Source: Lachnospiraceae bacterium oral taxon 096
Lineage (GTDB): Bacteria; Bacillota; Clostridia; Lachnospirales; Lachnospiraceae
NCBI GenBank assembly: GCA_018141845.1
Contig: CP073340.1
Coordinates: 1,203,001-1,267,000, forward strand
Reading direction: 5' to 3'
Length of the DNA stretch: 64,000 nt
Under the pieces are notes generated by a model that saw nothing but the letters and a program-made list of their open reading frames with translations, was not told where the DNA came from and made no database searches. Of the stretch, positions 25,435 to 34,590 are shown piece by piece. Each line of letters opens with the position of its first letter. Position 1 is the stretch's first letter. The position numbers were made by a program, and so were the translations under genes.

Positions 25435-26667
25435 TTGAAAGATGAGTTTAAGCCATATTTTTATTGGGGAATGACAGCACTGGGTGTGATTGGTGCGGCT
25501 ATTGGTATTTCTTTTATTGCCTTGCATGCAAGGGATATCTTTAGTATAGTGAAAAAAATTGCTTCGATTTTAACTCCGATTATCTATGGTGCAGTTTTGG
25601 CCTTTTTGATGACAGGACCTTATAATTTTTTTGTGGCATTTTTAAATCGTCATCTCAAAAAGGCAATAAAAAATCAAAAGTTAGCAAAAAAGATTTCAAC
25701 GGGCATGGCCACTTTTTTATGTGTTATCTTAGTTATTGCTATCATTTCTTTGTTGGTGATGATGATTTTGCCACAGATGATTTCCAATGTAAGTGATATG
25801 CTCAATTCATTGCCAAAAGATTTAGCGAGCTTTGAGCCATCATTTTTAGAGCGATTTAAGCACTATCCTGTGGTGGATAAAAACTATGAAAGTGTAAAAC
25901 TTAGTGTAATTAATTGGTTCAACCAATCCATTGTGCCAAATATCAACAAATATATTGTGGGATTTTCATCGGGCGTGATTACAGCATTTCATATGATTAT
26001 CAATTTTTTGATTGGTTTGATGGTTATGGTCTATTTGCTCAATATGAAGGAGATTTTAGCTGCACAGGTCAAAAAGATTTGTTACAGTATATTGGAAGTA
26101 AAGAAAGCCAATCGGTTGCTTGAGGAGACAAGATATATTCGAAAGGTTTTTTCACAATTTATTGTGGGGAAGATTATTGATTCTTTGATTATTGGTATAA
26201 TCAATTATGTGTTTATGCTCATTATTCATATGCCTTATGCACTCTTAATTAGTGTGGTTGTGGGCGTGACCAATGTAATTCCATTTTTTGGCCCATTTAT
26301 TGGTGCGATTCCAAGTGCATTTATTTTACTATTGGTTTCACCAATTTCTTGTCTGGAGTTTTTAATTTGGATTTTAATACTGCAACAGGTCGATGGCAAT
26401 ATTATTGGACCAAAGATTCTTGGACAGACTACGGGGCTGGCAAGTTTTTGGGTGCTCTTTTCCATCTTGCTTTTTGGTGGATTATTTGGCATTGTTGGTA
26501 TGGTGATTGGTGTGCCGACATGGGCTGTCATTTATCGTTTGACCAAGGAGAGAGTCAACATTAAATTGGGAAAGAAAAAGCTCTCTGTGGACAGCAAGGA
26601 TTATTGGGGACTTCAAGGTATTGATGAAGAAAATGGGGAGTATATCAGGGAAATCAAAAAAGATTAG
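25435..26667 (+). CDS. AI-2E family transporter (UPF0118/PerM family)
   Basis: 410 residues with about eight membrane helices in the family layout: two N-terminal hairpins, a soluble segment (about 115-170), then a helix cluster with VNVIPFFGPFIGAIPSAFILLL (ITN-x-IPxxGPxIGxIP signature) and QQVDGNIIGPKILGQTTGLASFWVLFSIL. The family was named for AI-2 export but includes other exporters and Na+/H+ antiporters. A TTG start is used after AGGAGTGAAGAAG. A terminator just upstream means expression depends on read-through or control of the RNA before it. Confidence 0.87.
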   Translation: MKDEFKPYFYWGMTALGVIGAAIGISFIALHARDIFSIVKKIASILTPIIYGAVLAFLMTGPYNFFVAFLNRHLKKAIKNQKLAKKISTGMATFLCVILVIAIISLLVMMILPQMISNVSDMLNSLPKDLASFEPSFLERFKHYPVVDKNYESVKLSVINWFNQSIVPNINKYIVGFSSGVITAFHMIINFLIGLMVMVYLLNMKEILAAQVKKICYSILEVKKANRLLEETRYIRKVFSQFIVGKIIDSLIIGIINYVFMLIIHMPYALLISVVVGVTNVIPFFGPFIGAIPSAFILLLVSPISCLEFLIWILILQQVDGNIIGPKILGQTTGLASFWVLFSILLFGGLFGIVGMVIGVPTWAVIYRLTKERVNIKLGKKKLSVDSKDYWGLQGIDEENGEYIREIKKD

Positions 26668-26671
26668 ATAC

Positions 26672-26718
26672 TTGCAAAACTAGTTTGACTAGGATATAAT
26701 ATCCTAGATATTTTGCAA
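26672..26718 (+). promoter_or_regulatory. Promoter embedded in nested palindromes
   Basis: TTGCAA (26672-26677), 17 bp, TATAAT (26695-26700). A perfect 19-bp palindrome (9+1+9), CTAGGATAT-A-ATATCCTAG (26689-26707), is centred on the -10 box. Outer arms TTGCAAAA (26672-26679) and TTTTGCAA (26711-26718) also match. This looks like a repressor site covering the promoter, or a hairpin acting as the AI-2E gene terminator. Confidence 0.6.
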
Positions 26719-26738
26719 ACAATGAAAGGTGGTCAAAA

Positions 26739-27245
26739 ATGACATTATTGGAGAACTGGAGAAATCTAGCTTATGGCGATGGAACCAATGATAAAGATAA
26801 AGAGACTTTGTGGACAAACTACTTCATGGTAGAGAAGGGGATCTATGAGCAAATCCTTAGCAATCCTAAGGAGAAGATTACTTGTACAGTGAAAGAGCTC
26901 GCAGAAAAATTCCATACGGATGTACAGACAATTACAGGATTTTTGGATGGCATCAATGAGTCTTTGACAGAGGAAAATCCAATTGAGACAATGGATGAGA
27001 ATACCACAGTTAATATTGAGATTGTTCCGGAAAAACTCTACTACAACATGGTAGAGGCTAAGGCAGAGTGGTTATATAATCTTCCACAATGGGATAACAT
27101 TCTCGATGCAGAAAAGAGAAAAGAAATTTACCATGCACAAAAGATCAGTGGTACTGTTGTAAAGCCAAAGAAGATTGGACGCAACGACCCTTGCCCATGT
27201 GGTAGTGGAAAGAAGTATAAGCATTGCTGTGGAAAGAATGCATAA
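26739..27245 (+). CDS. SEC-C motif protein
   Basis: 168 residues. The C-terminus [22 protein letters not shown] is a perfect SEC-C zinc-binding motif (CxCx8CC), as found at the end of SecA. The N-terminal ~145 residues are mostly helical and charged ([25 protein letters not shown] suggests an HTH-like piece). Such stand-alone proteins are common in Clostridia. A role with ribosomes or the Sec system is a guess. The promoter sits inside a striking palindrome. Confidence 0.8.
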   Translation: MTLLENWRNLAYGDGTNDKDKETLWTNYFMVEKGIYEQILSNPKEKITCTVKELAEKFHTDVQTITGFLDGINESLTEENPIETMDENTTVNIEIVPEKLYYNMVEAKAEWLYNLPQWDNILDAEKRKEIYHAQKISGTVVKPKKIGRNDPCPCGSGKKYKHCCGKNA

Positions 27246-27252
27246 TGAGTAG

Positions 27253-27287
27253 AGCTGCCTTTCGTTAGAGAAAGGTAGCTTTCTTTT
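27253..27287 (+). terminator. Terminator after the SEC-C gene
   Basis: The 11-bp stem AGCTGCCTTTC (27253-27263) / GAAAGGTAGCT (27270-27280), with one G-T pair, is followed by TTCTTTT. Confidence 0.85.
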
Positions 27288-27306
27288 ATTCTATGTGAGG
27301 TGATTT

Positions 27307-28062
27307 ATGGGTTCGTATGAAGAATTTGCCTGGGTCTATGACGAATTTATGGACAATGTTCCCTATGAGAAGTGGTGTGATCAGATTTGTTCCGTTTTAA
27401 AAAGAGAGGGAATTGAAAGTGGCATTGTGGCAGATTTAGGTTGTGGAACGGGAGAGTTGACAGAATTATTGGCTAAGCAAGGGTATGACATGATTGGCAT
27501 CGACAATGCACAGGAGATGCTCAATGTGGCGATGGAAAAGCGTTATGTGTCTGGGCTTGATATTCTCTATCTTTTGCAGGATATGCGTTCTTTTGAACTT
27601 TATGGAACTTGTCGAGCCATAATTAGTCGATGTGATAGTATCAATTACATCACAAGTTATGAAGACCTTGTTCAGGTTTTTCGTCTAGTTAATAATTATC
27701 TTGACCCCAAGGGACTCTTTATTTTTGATTGTAATTCACCATATAAATATAGAGAAGTTCTTGGCGAGACGACCATTGCAGAAAATCGTGAAAATGGAAG
27801 CTTTATTTGGGAAAATTCTTATGATGAACAGAGTCATATCAATGAATATGACCTTACACTCTATATTCAGAATGAGGATGGACAGCAATATAGGCGATAT
27901 GAGGAGACCCATTTGCAGCGTGCATATACCATAGGGGAAATCAAGCAGGCCGCAAAAGAGGCAGGATTAGTTTTTCAATTTTTAGTTGATGCAGATACAG
28001 ACAATGAGGTGACGAGACATACAGAGCGATATTTATTTTGTATGCAGGAGAATGGAAAGTAG
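27307..28062 (+). CDS. Class I SAM-dependent methyltransferase
   Basis: 251 residues. Motif I is GIVADLGCGTGELTELLAKQG, motif II the acidic strand end MIGIDNAQEMLNVA, and motif III YLLQDMRSFEL. FIFDCNSPYKYREVLGE follows. This is the small-molecule Methyltransf_25-like group. The substrate is unknown. It directly precedes hslO with 8 bases between, so they probably share a transcript. Confidence 0.87.
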   Translation: MGSYEEFAWVYDEFMDNVPYEKWCDQICSVLKREGIESGIVADLGCGTGELTELLAKQGYDMIGIDNAQEMLNVAMEKRYVSGLDILYLLQDMRSFELYGTCRAIISRCDSINYITSYEDLVQVFRLVNNYLDPKGLFIFDCNSPYKYREVLGETTIAENRENGSFIWENSYDEQSHINEYDLTLYIQNEDGQQYRRYEETHLQRAYTIGEIKQAAKEAGLVFQFLVDADTDNEVTRHTERYLFCMQENGK

Positions 28063-28070
28063 GAAGTAAA

Positions 28071-28955
28071 ATGAAGGATTATATTGTAAAAGCAACAGCG
28101 GCACAGGGAATGATCCGTGCCTTTGCGTGCACATCAAAGGATACCGTGGAGAAGGCAAGAGCTTCTCATGGAACAAGTCCTGTGGTCACAGCTGCACTTG
28201 GAAGACTTTTGAGTGCAGGGGCGATGATGGGCAGTATGATGAAGGATGAAAAAGATTTATTGACACTAAAGATTCAGGGAAATGGACTGATGCAGGGAGC
28301 AGTGGTAACTGCTGATTGCAATGGAAATGTCAAGGGATATCCATTTGAGCCAGTAGTTATGATTCCAGCCAATGACAAGGGGAAATTAGATGTTGCTGGA
28401 GCTATTGGTATTGGAATTTTGAGTGTGATTTCTGATATAGGCTTAAAAGAACCTTATGTCGGTCAGGTTGAGTTGATTTCAGGGGAAATTGCAGAGGATA
28501 TCACCTACTACTATGCGACGAGTGAGCAGACTCCATCGAGTGTGTCTCTGGGTGTATTGATGACAAAGGAAAATACAGTAGATAGTGCAGGTGGCTTTAT
28601 TATTCAATTGATGCCACATTGTCCTGAGGAGTTGATTGTAAAGTTAGAGGAAAAATTAGCACATATTGAGCCGATGACGACAATGTTACACAAGGGGATG
28701 ACACCAGAGGATGTCTTGAGAGAACTTCTTAACGATATGGACTTAGAAATTAATGAAAAAATCGACATGCAATTCCATTGCAATTGCACAAAGGAGAGAG
28801 TGGAAAAGGCCTTGATTAGTGTGGGCAGGAAGGAATTGCAGGAAATGATTGATGATAAAAAGCCAATTGAGGTAAAATGTCATTTCTGCAATAAGGCGTA
28901 TCATTTCTCTGTACATGAATTGGAGGAGATGTTAGAAAGAGCATCGAACGAATAG
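28071..28955 (+). CDS. hslO: Redox-regulated chaperone Hsp33
   Basis: 294 residues from ATG 28071 (MKDYIVKATAAQGMIRAFACTSK); AGGAAGTAAA precedes it. The core domain has TSPVVTAALGRLLSAGAMMGSM. The C-terminal redox switch is complete: HCNC (CxC) near residue 238 and CHFC (CxxC) near residue 270, which bind zinc when reduced. Oxidation releases zinc and activates the holdase. Confidence 0.95.
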   Translation: MKDYIVKATAAQGMIRAFACTSKDTVEKARASHGTSPVVTAALGRLLSAGAMMGSMMKDEKDLLTLKIQGNGLMQGAVVTADCNGNVKGYPFEPVVMIPANDKGKLDVAGAIGIGILSVISDIGLKEPYVGQVELISGEIAEDITYYYATSEQTPSSVSLGVLMTKENTVDSAGGFIIQLMPHCPEELIVKLEEKLAHIEPMTTMLHKGMTPEDVLRELLNDMDLEINEKIDMQFHCNCTKERVEKALISVGRKELQEMIDDKKPIEVKCHFCNKAYHFSVHELEEMLERASNE

Positions 28956-28969
28956 AAATGAGAGATAAG

Positions 28970-28993
28970 CAGGGGTGTGGTTTCACACCCCTG
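28970..28993 (+). terminator. Hairpin after hslO
   Basis: The 10-bp GC-rich perfect stem CAGGGGTGTG (28970-28979) / CACACCCCTG (28984-28993) has a GTTT loop. It lacks a T run, so termination may be partial. Confidence 0.6.
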
Positions 28994-29030
28994 TATGTAT
29001 TATAAAATGAAAAGTTGAGGTAATCTACTT

Positions 29031-29579
29031 ATGCAATATGCCAATATATTTAAGCATCTAAGGACCATCACCGAGCATAAACTTGCAGTGATGGAGCTTT
29101 GTTTTCGAGTTGGGCTGATTAAGCAGGGCCTATTACATGATCTAAGTAAGTATTCGCCAGAAGAATTTATTACAGGAATTTATTTTTATCAAGGGACAAG
29201 AAGCCCAAATGCCGCAGAAAAAATGGTCAGAGGGTATTCGGTGGCTTGGTTACATCACAAAGGTAGGAATAAGCATCACTTTGAATATTGGATTGACTAT
29301 GCAATTGATCCGACAGAAGGATTGGTGGGAATGAAAATGCCCCTTCGCTATGTATTGGAGATGTGCTGTGATCGCATTGCTGCATCCAAAGTCTACAACA
29401 AGGGACATTACACAACGGATATTCCATGGAATTATTATCAAAGAACAGAAAAATTATTGTTGATTCATCCAGATACCAAGAAATTGTTGGAGAAAATATT
29501 GTTGATCAACAAGGACCAGGGGGAGGAGCGAGCCATTGCATTTATGCGTTGGATGTTGCGTCATCCAGAACGCTACTAA
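29031..29579 (+). CDS. DUF5662-type conserved protein
   Basis: 182 residues. The His/Asp-rich pattern GLLHDLSKYSPEEF near residue 33, then WLHHKGRNKHHFEYWIDY near residue 74, resembles the metal-binding pattern of small HD-like hydrolases and matches the DUF5662 family as I recall it. No function is established. It lies between hslO and ruvA on the same strand. Confidence 0.65.
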   Translation: MQYANIFKHLRTITEHKLAVMELCFRVGLIKQGLLHDLSKYSPEEFITGIYFYQGTRSPNAAEKMVRGYSVAWLHHKGRNKHHFEYWIDYAIDPTEGLVGMKMPLRYVLEMCCDRIAASKVYNKGHYTTDIPWNYYQRTEKLLLIHPDTKKLLEKILLINKDQGEERAIAFMRWMLRHPERY

Positions 29580-29614
29580 TTAGAGATGGATTCTATTTTG
29601 AAGAGAGGAAGAAT

Positions 29615-30205
29615 ATGATTTCATATATCAAAGGAAAATTAATGCAGGTGGCACAAAACTTTGTCGTTGTGGATCATCAGGGGATGGGAATTTCTGTCTT
29701 TGTACCAACATCAATGATGGCAAGACTTTCTCCAGTGGGAGAGGAGATTTTTTTACATACCTATTTTCGCGTAGGTGAGGATGGTATGCAACTTTATGGT
29801 TTTTTGGAGGATAAAGATCTGGAGATATTTAAGCAGTTGATTACAGTCAGTGGAATTGGACCAAAGGGAGCTTTGGGAGTGCTTTCTGCTCTATCTTCTG
29901 ATGACCTTCGCATTGCTATTTTATCAGGCGATGCAAAAGCGATTGCCAAGGCTCCAGGTGTGGGAATAAAGACGGCACAGCGAGTCATTATTGATTTAAA
30001 AGAAAAAGTAAAATTTGAGGATGGAAATTATCTCGCCAATGACAAGGAAGAAAAAAATAGTGTAAGTGCAGATGCCATTTCGGCCTTGGTTTCTCTTGGA
30101 TATTCGTTGAGCGATGCGACGAGAGCAGTGCATTGTGTAGCAAAAACAAAAGAGATGAAAGTAGAGGATGTGATTAAAATGGCACTGCGCAATTTAATCG
30201 GATAG
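29615..30205 (+). CDS. ruvA: Holliday junction DNA helicase subunit RuvA
   Basis: 196 residues from ATG 29615 (MISYIKGKLMQVAQNFVVVDHQG), which follows AGAGGAAG; the longer open frame overlaps the previous gene. Domain I is an OB fold (about 1-62). Domain II has two helix-hairpin-helix motifs (TVSGIGPKGALGVLSAL and APGVGIKTAQRVIIDLKEKV). Domain III (about 150-196, SADAISALVSLGYSLSDATRAV) contacts RuvB. It binds four-way junctions. It is followed after 9 bases by ruvB. Confidence 0.96.
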   Translation: MISYIKGKLMQVAQNFVVVDHQGMGISVFVPTSMMARLSPVGEEIFLHTYFRVGEDGMQLYGFLEDKDLEIFKQLITVSGIGPKGALGVLSALSSDDLRIAILSGDAKAIAKAPGVGIKTAQRVIIDLKEKVKFEDGNYLANDKEEKNSVSADAISALVSLGYSLSDATRAVHCVAKTKEMKVEDVIKMALRNLIG

Positions 30206-30214
30206 GAGGGGAAG

Positions 30215-31207
30215 ATGGAAAGAAGAGTGATTCAGACAGAGCTTGTGGCTCAAGAGCAACAATTAGAAAGTAGTTTGCGTCCACAGCTTTTGGATGAATA
30301 TATTGGTCAAGAAAAGATTAAGTCAACGATTAAAATTTACATTGAGGCGGCCAAGCAAAGAGGAGAGAGTCTTGACCATGTCCTCTTTTATGGACCACCG
30401 GGACTTGGTAAGACAACATTGAGCACAATTATTGCCAATGAAATGGGGGTCAATTTAAAAATCACTTCTGGACCAGCAATTGAAAAGCCAGGGGATATGG
30501 CGGCAATTCTGAATAGTTTGCAGGAAAATGATGTACTTTTTGTTGATGAGATTCATCGCCTAAATCGCCAAGTGGAGGAGATTCTCTATCCTGCAATGGA
30601 GGATTTTGCCATCGACATTATGATTGGAAAGGAAGTGAACGCAAGGAGTATCCGCCTAGATTTGCCAAAATTTACTTTAATTGGAGCAACAACAAGGGCG
30701 GGGCTTTTAACTGGACCACTAAGAGACCGCTTTGGCGTAGTGCAAAAATTAGAGTTCTATCAAGTTGATGAACTTCAGAGTATTATTCTGCGTTCGGCAA
30801 ATGTTTTGGGTGTGGAGATTGGTCAAGAGGGGGCCTTGGAGTTGGCAAGAAGAAGCCGTGGAACGCCAAGACTGGCCAATCGCCTGTTAAAGCGAGTGAG
30901 AGACTTTGCACAGGTTAAGTATGATGGAAAAATCACAAAGGAAGTCGCAGATTTTGCACTGGATGTCTTAGAGGTGGATAGACTTGGTCTCGATCAAAAT
31001 GATCGGGCGATTTTGCTGACACTGATTGAAAAATTTTCTGGTGGCCCTGTGGGATTAGAGACTTTGGCAGCAGCACTTGGAGAGGACAGTGCGACCTTAG
31101 AAGATGTCTATGAGCCCTATTTATTGATGAATGGCTTGATCAATCGAACGCCAAGAGGGCGAGTGGCCACAGAAAATGCATATCGGCACTTGGGATTACA
31201 AAAGTAG
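30215..31207 (+). CDS. ruvB: Holliday junction branch-migration ATPase RuvB
   Basis: 330 residues. The AAA+ core has Walker [18 protein letters not shown], Walker [11 protein letters not shown], sensor 1 IGATTRAG and the arginine finger in GPLRDRFG. The C-terminal winged helix (about 260-330) contains [16 protein letters not shown] and [10 protein letters not shown]. It drives branch migration with RuvA. AGGAGGGGAAG precedes the start. Confidence 0.97.
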   Translation: MERRVIQTELVAQEQQLESSLRPQLLDEYIGQEKIKSTIKIYIEAAKQRGESLDHVLFYGPPGLGKTTLSTIIANEMGVNLKITSGPAIEKPGDMAAILNSLQENDVLFVDEIHRLNRQVEEILYPAMEDFAIDIMIGKEVNARSIRLDLPKFTLIGATTRAGLLTGPLRDRFGVVQKLEFYQVDELQSIILRSANVLGVEIGQEGALELARRSRGTPRLANRLLKRVRDFAQVKYDGKITKEVADFALDVLEVDRLGLDQNDRAILLTLIEKFSGGPVGLETLAAALGEDSATLEDVYEPYLLMNGLINRTPRGRVATENAYRHLGLQK

Positions 31208-31219
31208 AAAGTGGGAATT

Positions 31220-33427
31220 ATGGAAATAGAAGTACTTGCACCAGCAGGTTCATATGAAAGTTTGGTTGCCGCAGTCAATGCGGGGGCAGATGCCATCTAT
31301 ATTGGTGGCGAAAAGTTTGGGGCACGAGCTTATGCAGATAATCCGAAAGAAGATGAGTTACTAAAGGGCATTACCTATGCTCATCACTTTGGTGTGCGTG
31401 TGTATATGACGGTCAATACATTATTAAAAGAGAATGAGATGAAAGAGCTCTATGACTATCTTCTTCCCTATTATCGGGCAGGACTAGATGCCGTCATTGT
31501 TCAGGATATGGGGGTGTTTCATTTTGTGCATCAATATTTTCAAAATATGGATATTCACATCAGCACGCAGGTAAGCATTACAGGGCCTGAGTCAGTCAAG
31601 CAGTTGCAGGCAATGGGAGCAACAAGAGTTGTGCCGGCGAGAGAACTCTCTCTTGCAGAAATTGCAGCCATTGATGCCACAGGGGATATTGAAATCGAGT
31701 GTTTTGTCCATGGAGCACTTTGCTATGCCTACTCTGGACAATGTCTGATGAGTTCATTGATTGGCGGAAGGAGTGGAAATCGAGGGCGCTGTGCACAAAC
31801 TTGCCGCCTGCCCTATAGCCTTTACAATGAAAAGGGAGAAGAAATTAGCAAAAATGGGAAAAATCATCTGCTTAGTTGCAAGGATTTATGCAGCCTAGAT
31901 ATTTTGCCAGACTTAATTGAAGCAGGGGTTGATTCGCTAAAAATTGAGGGAAGAATGAAATCGCCAAGGTATACAGCGGGTGTTGTACGTATTTGGCGAA
32001 AGTATGTGGATCTTTATAAGAAGGTTGGAAAAAAGGGATATCAAGTTGAGCCAAGTGATCGAAGGGAATTGCTCGATTTGTTTGACCGAGGCGGACAGAC
32101 GGATGGTTATTATACTAAGCACAATGGAAAAGATATGATCGCTTTTGGAGAAAAGCCAAAAAAGAGAGAGGTCAATGAAAAACTGTTTGATTTTCTTGAT
32201 AAAACTTATGTGGAAACACAGAAAAAACACGATTTAGTGGGAAAATTAAGGGTACATACTCAAATGCCGATGATATTGGAACTAAGTTGTGATAAAGCCG
32301 TGGTCTGTGTACAGGGAGCGATTCCTGATGTAGCAAAAAGTCGCTCGGCAACGGTGGAAGAGGTCAAAAAGCAAATTCAAAAGATGGGTGGGACATGGTA
32401 TCAACTCAAAGATTTGGAAGTAGAATTAGACGATGGTTTATTTATTCCTGTAAAAGCTTTAAATGACTTAAGAAGAGAGGCTATTGCAGTATTAGATGAA
32501 AAGATTTTGTCTCCATATTATCGAGAGGTAGAGCTACCTTATACTAGAAATATTGAGGAAAAGAAAAAAGCAGAGAAAGAGGAGAAAAAGCCATTTCTTC
32601 ATGTTGTATGTGAGACAAAAGAGCAACTTCAGGCAATAGCTGAGTGTTCATCAAATCATTTGATGGTAGAGGAAATTAGTTTTGAAGCAGATACTATCGC
32701 AGCGAGTGATTGGAAGAATACAGTTGATAATCTCCATCAAAAAGGTTATCGTGTCAACTTATACTTGCCTCATATTTTTAGGTTAGAAGCAAAGCAGTTT
32801 TTTAATGAGCATGAAAAGGAATTCGTTGAGGCAGGATTTGATGCACTGATGATTCGCTCCCTAGAAGAAGTGGGCTATGTGGAAGGGATCTTTAAAAAGT
32901 ATCAAGAAAAGAGACCAAAATTTCTTTTTGACTATACAATGTACAATTATAATCATGAGGCAGCAGATACTTTGAATTTATTGGGGGCAGACAAAGAGAC
33001 TTTGCCAGTGGAATTTAACCTAAAGGAATTAAAGAAGATGGATTGTGCAGGCAAGGAATTGCTTGTCTATGGACGAATACCTATGATGGTCAGTGCACAA
33101 TGTTTAAAGAAAAATACTTTGGGCTGTGATCACAAGATGAGTCTATTGACATTACAAGATCGATATAAAAAGGATATGCCGGTAAAAAATCGCTGTACAT
33201 TTTGTTATAATAGCATCTACAACGCACAGCCATTGTCAACCATTGGCTTGGTCACAGAGATTTCTAACCTAGGTGTCGAGAGTTATCGCCTGTGGTTTAC
33301 GACAGAAAAAAAGGATGAAGTGCGAAAGATTGTGGACTGCTATGTGGATGTCTATCTTCAAAATCAAAGAAGGGAAGAACCGATCAAAGATTTTACAAGA
33401 GGGCATTTTAAGCGAGGAATAGAATAG
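31220..33427 (+). CDS. U32-family peptidase with C-terminal DUF3656-type region
   Basis: 735 residues from ATG 31220; a GTG at 31211 is the alternative. EVLAPAGSYESLVAAVNAGADAIYIGG is the N-terminal TIM-barrel signature. The U32 hallmark is at about residues 163-205: IECFVHGALCYAYSGQCLMSS…GNRGRCAQTCRLPY, whose cysteines in relatives bind an Fe-S cluster. A further cysteine set near 655 (NTLGCDHK, RCTFCYN) belongs to the C-terminal part. Relatives TrhP and RlhA hydroxylate tRNA and 23S rRNA, so RNA hydroxylation is more likely than proteolysis. Confidence 0.85.
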   Translation: MEIEVLAPAGSYESLVAAVNAGADAIYIGGEKFGARAYADNPKEDELLKGITYAHHFGVRVYMTVNTLLKENEMKELYDYLLPYYRAGLDAVIVQDMGVFHFVHQYFQNMDIHISTQVSITGPESVKQLQAMGATRVVPARELSLAEIAAIDATGDIEIECFVHGALCYAYSGQCLMSSLIGGRSGNRGRCAQTCRLPYSLYNEKGEEISKNGKNHLLSCKDLCSLDILPDLIEAGVDSLKIEGRMKSPRYTAGVVRIWRKYVDLYKKVGKKGYQVEPSDRRELLDLFDRGGQTDGYYTKHNGKDMIAFGEKPKKREVNEKLFDFLDKTYVETQKKHDLVGKLRVHTQMPMILELSCDKAVVCVQGAIPDVAKSRSATVEEVKKQIQKMGGTWYQLKDLEVELDDGLFIPVKALNDLRREAIAVLDEKILSPYYREVELPYTRNIEEKKKAEKEEKKPFLHVVCETKEQLQAIAECSSNHLMVEEISFEADTIAASDWKNTVDNLHQKGYRVNLYLPHIFRLEAKQFFNEHEKEFVEAGFDALMIRSLEEVGYVEGIFKKYQEKRPKFLFDYTMYNYNHEAADTLNLLGADKETLPVEFNLKELKKMDCAGKELLVYGRIPMMVSAQCLKKNTLGCDHKMSLLTLQDRYKKDMPVKNRCTFCYNSIYNAQPLSTIGLVTEISNLGVESYRLWFTTEKKDEVRKIVDCYVDVYLQNQRREEPIKDFTRGHFKRGIE

Positions 33428-33438
33428 ATGGGTAAGGC

Positions 33439-33467
33439 TTGATTTCAATTTTTTTATAGGCTATACT
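33439..33467 (+). promoter_or_regulatory. Promoter of the Nudix gene
   Basis: TTGATT (33439-33444), 17 bp, TATACT (33462-33467), 37 bp before the GTG start. Confidence 0.6.
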
Positions 33468-33503
33468 ATGCTAGTAAAAAACACTTAAACAGGAGGGATT
33501 GCA

Positions 33504-33944
33504 GTGATTGAGGCAACGAGCTGTGGCGGTGTGGTTATTTTTCGAGGAAAGATTCTTGTATTGTATAAAAACTATAAAAATCGATATGAGGGCTGGGTAT
33601 TGCCAAAAGGAACGGTTGAAAAAGGTGAAACCTATGAAGAGACTGCACTAAGGGAAGTTAAAGAAGAGACTGGCGTGGAGGCCAAAATTGTGGACTACAT
33701 AGGCAGGAGTCAATATACCTTTAATGTACAAGAGGGTGTGGTGAGCAAGGAAGTACATTGGTATTTGATGTTGGCCGATAGTTATTATAGTAAACCACAA
33801 AGGGAGGAGTTTTTTGTTGACTCGGGATATTATAAATATTATGAGGCATATCATCTTCTAAAATTTGCCAATGAAAAATTAATGTTGAGCAAGGCTTATG
33901 AGATGTATCAGGTATTCAAAAAGAGTGGAACCTGGAGAGCATAG
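33504..33944 (+). CDS. Nudix hydrolase
   Basis: 146 residues from a GTG start with AGGAGGG upstream. The Nudix box is complete: GTVEKGETYEETALREVKEETGV (GX5EX7REUXEEXGU). CGGVVIFRGKILVLYKN and EGWVLPKG precede it, as in diadenosine-polyphosphate or (d)NTP-cleaning Nudix enzymes. The substrate is unknown. The next gene starts 16 bases later, so they are probably cotranscribed. Confidence 0.9.
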   Translation: MIEATSCGGVVIFRGKILVLYKNYKNRYEGWVLPKGTVEKGETYEETALREVKEETGVEAKIVDYIGRSQYTFNVQEGVVSKEVHWYLMLADSYYSKPQREEFFVDSGYYKYYEAYHLLKFANEKLMLSKAYEMYQVFKKSGTWRA

Positions 33945-33960
33945 AAAATGGAGGATTAGT

Positions 33961-34587
33961 GTGATTGAATTAGAGCGTACATCCGTATTTAATTTAGAAA
34001 ATGCAATGCGCGGAGCAAGAAATCCAATGAATTCTTGGAATCGAATGGACAGCTACTATGATGAAAATCATGAGTATGTTTTAGGACCGAATGATTTGTC
34101 CTTGGCTACGAGACTGAGAAAGGCGGGATCTGATCACAGAAAATTTATTCGTCAAATTATGGTGTCTGTTGACATTACAGCACCACTGTATTGGTGGAAA
34201 GAATATGATACTTATAAGGTGGCCACAGTGGCCAATTCTACTTCGACCATGCACAAAATTCATGCAAAGTCATTTGAGCTTGATGATTTTTCACATGATC
34301 ATTTGAGCGAAAATGGGTTAAGGGTATTGAATTTGATTATTGCGAACTTGGAGGAGATTCGTCTTCGCTATGTTGAAAGCAAAAATAGGGAAGATTGGTA
34401 TGATATGATTCAACTTTTGCCATCGAGTTACAATCAAATGCGAACTTGTACGCTCAACTATGAGACATTGGTGAATATTTACTATGCGAGAAGAAATCAC
34501 AAATTGGAAGAATGGCATCATTTTTGTGATTGGATTGGTAAATTACCTTATGCAAAAGAGTTGATTATTGCGGAAGAAGGTCAGTAA
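33961..34587 (+). CDS. Conserved protein of unknown function, faintly ThyX-like
   Basis: 208 residues from GTG 33961 (GGAGG at 33950-33954). I do not recognise it with confidence. It is soluble, has no signal peptide or cysteine motif, and is rich in Trp, Tyr and Asn. The segment LATRLRKAGSDHRKFIRQIMVSVDITAPLYWWKEYDTYKVATVANSTSTMHKIH loosely recalls the flavin-dependent thymidylate synthase fold. The catalytic RHRxxSxNExSxRY motif of ThyX is absent. It lies between Nudix and YitT genes on one strand. Confidence 0.6.
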   Translation: MIELERTSVFNLENAMRGARNPMNSWNRMDSYYDENHEYVLGPNDLSLATRLRKAGSDHRKFIRQIMVSVDITAPLYWWKEYDTYKVATVANSTSTMHKIHAKSFELDDFSHDHLSENGLRVLNLIIANLEEIRLRYVESKNREDWYDMIQLLPSSYNQMRTCTLNYETLVNIYYARRNHKLEEWHHFCDWIGKLPYAKELIIAEEGQ

Positions 34588-34590
34588 AAG

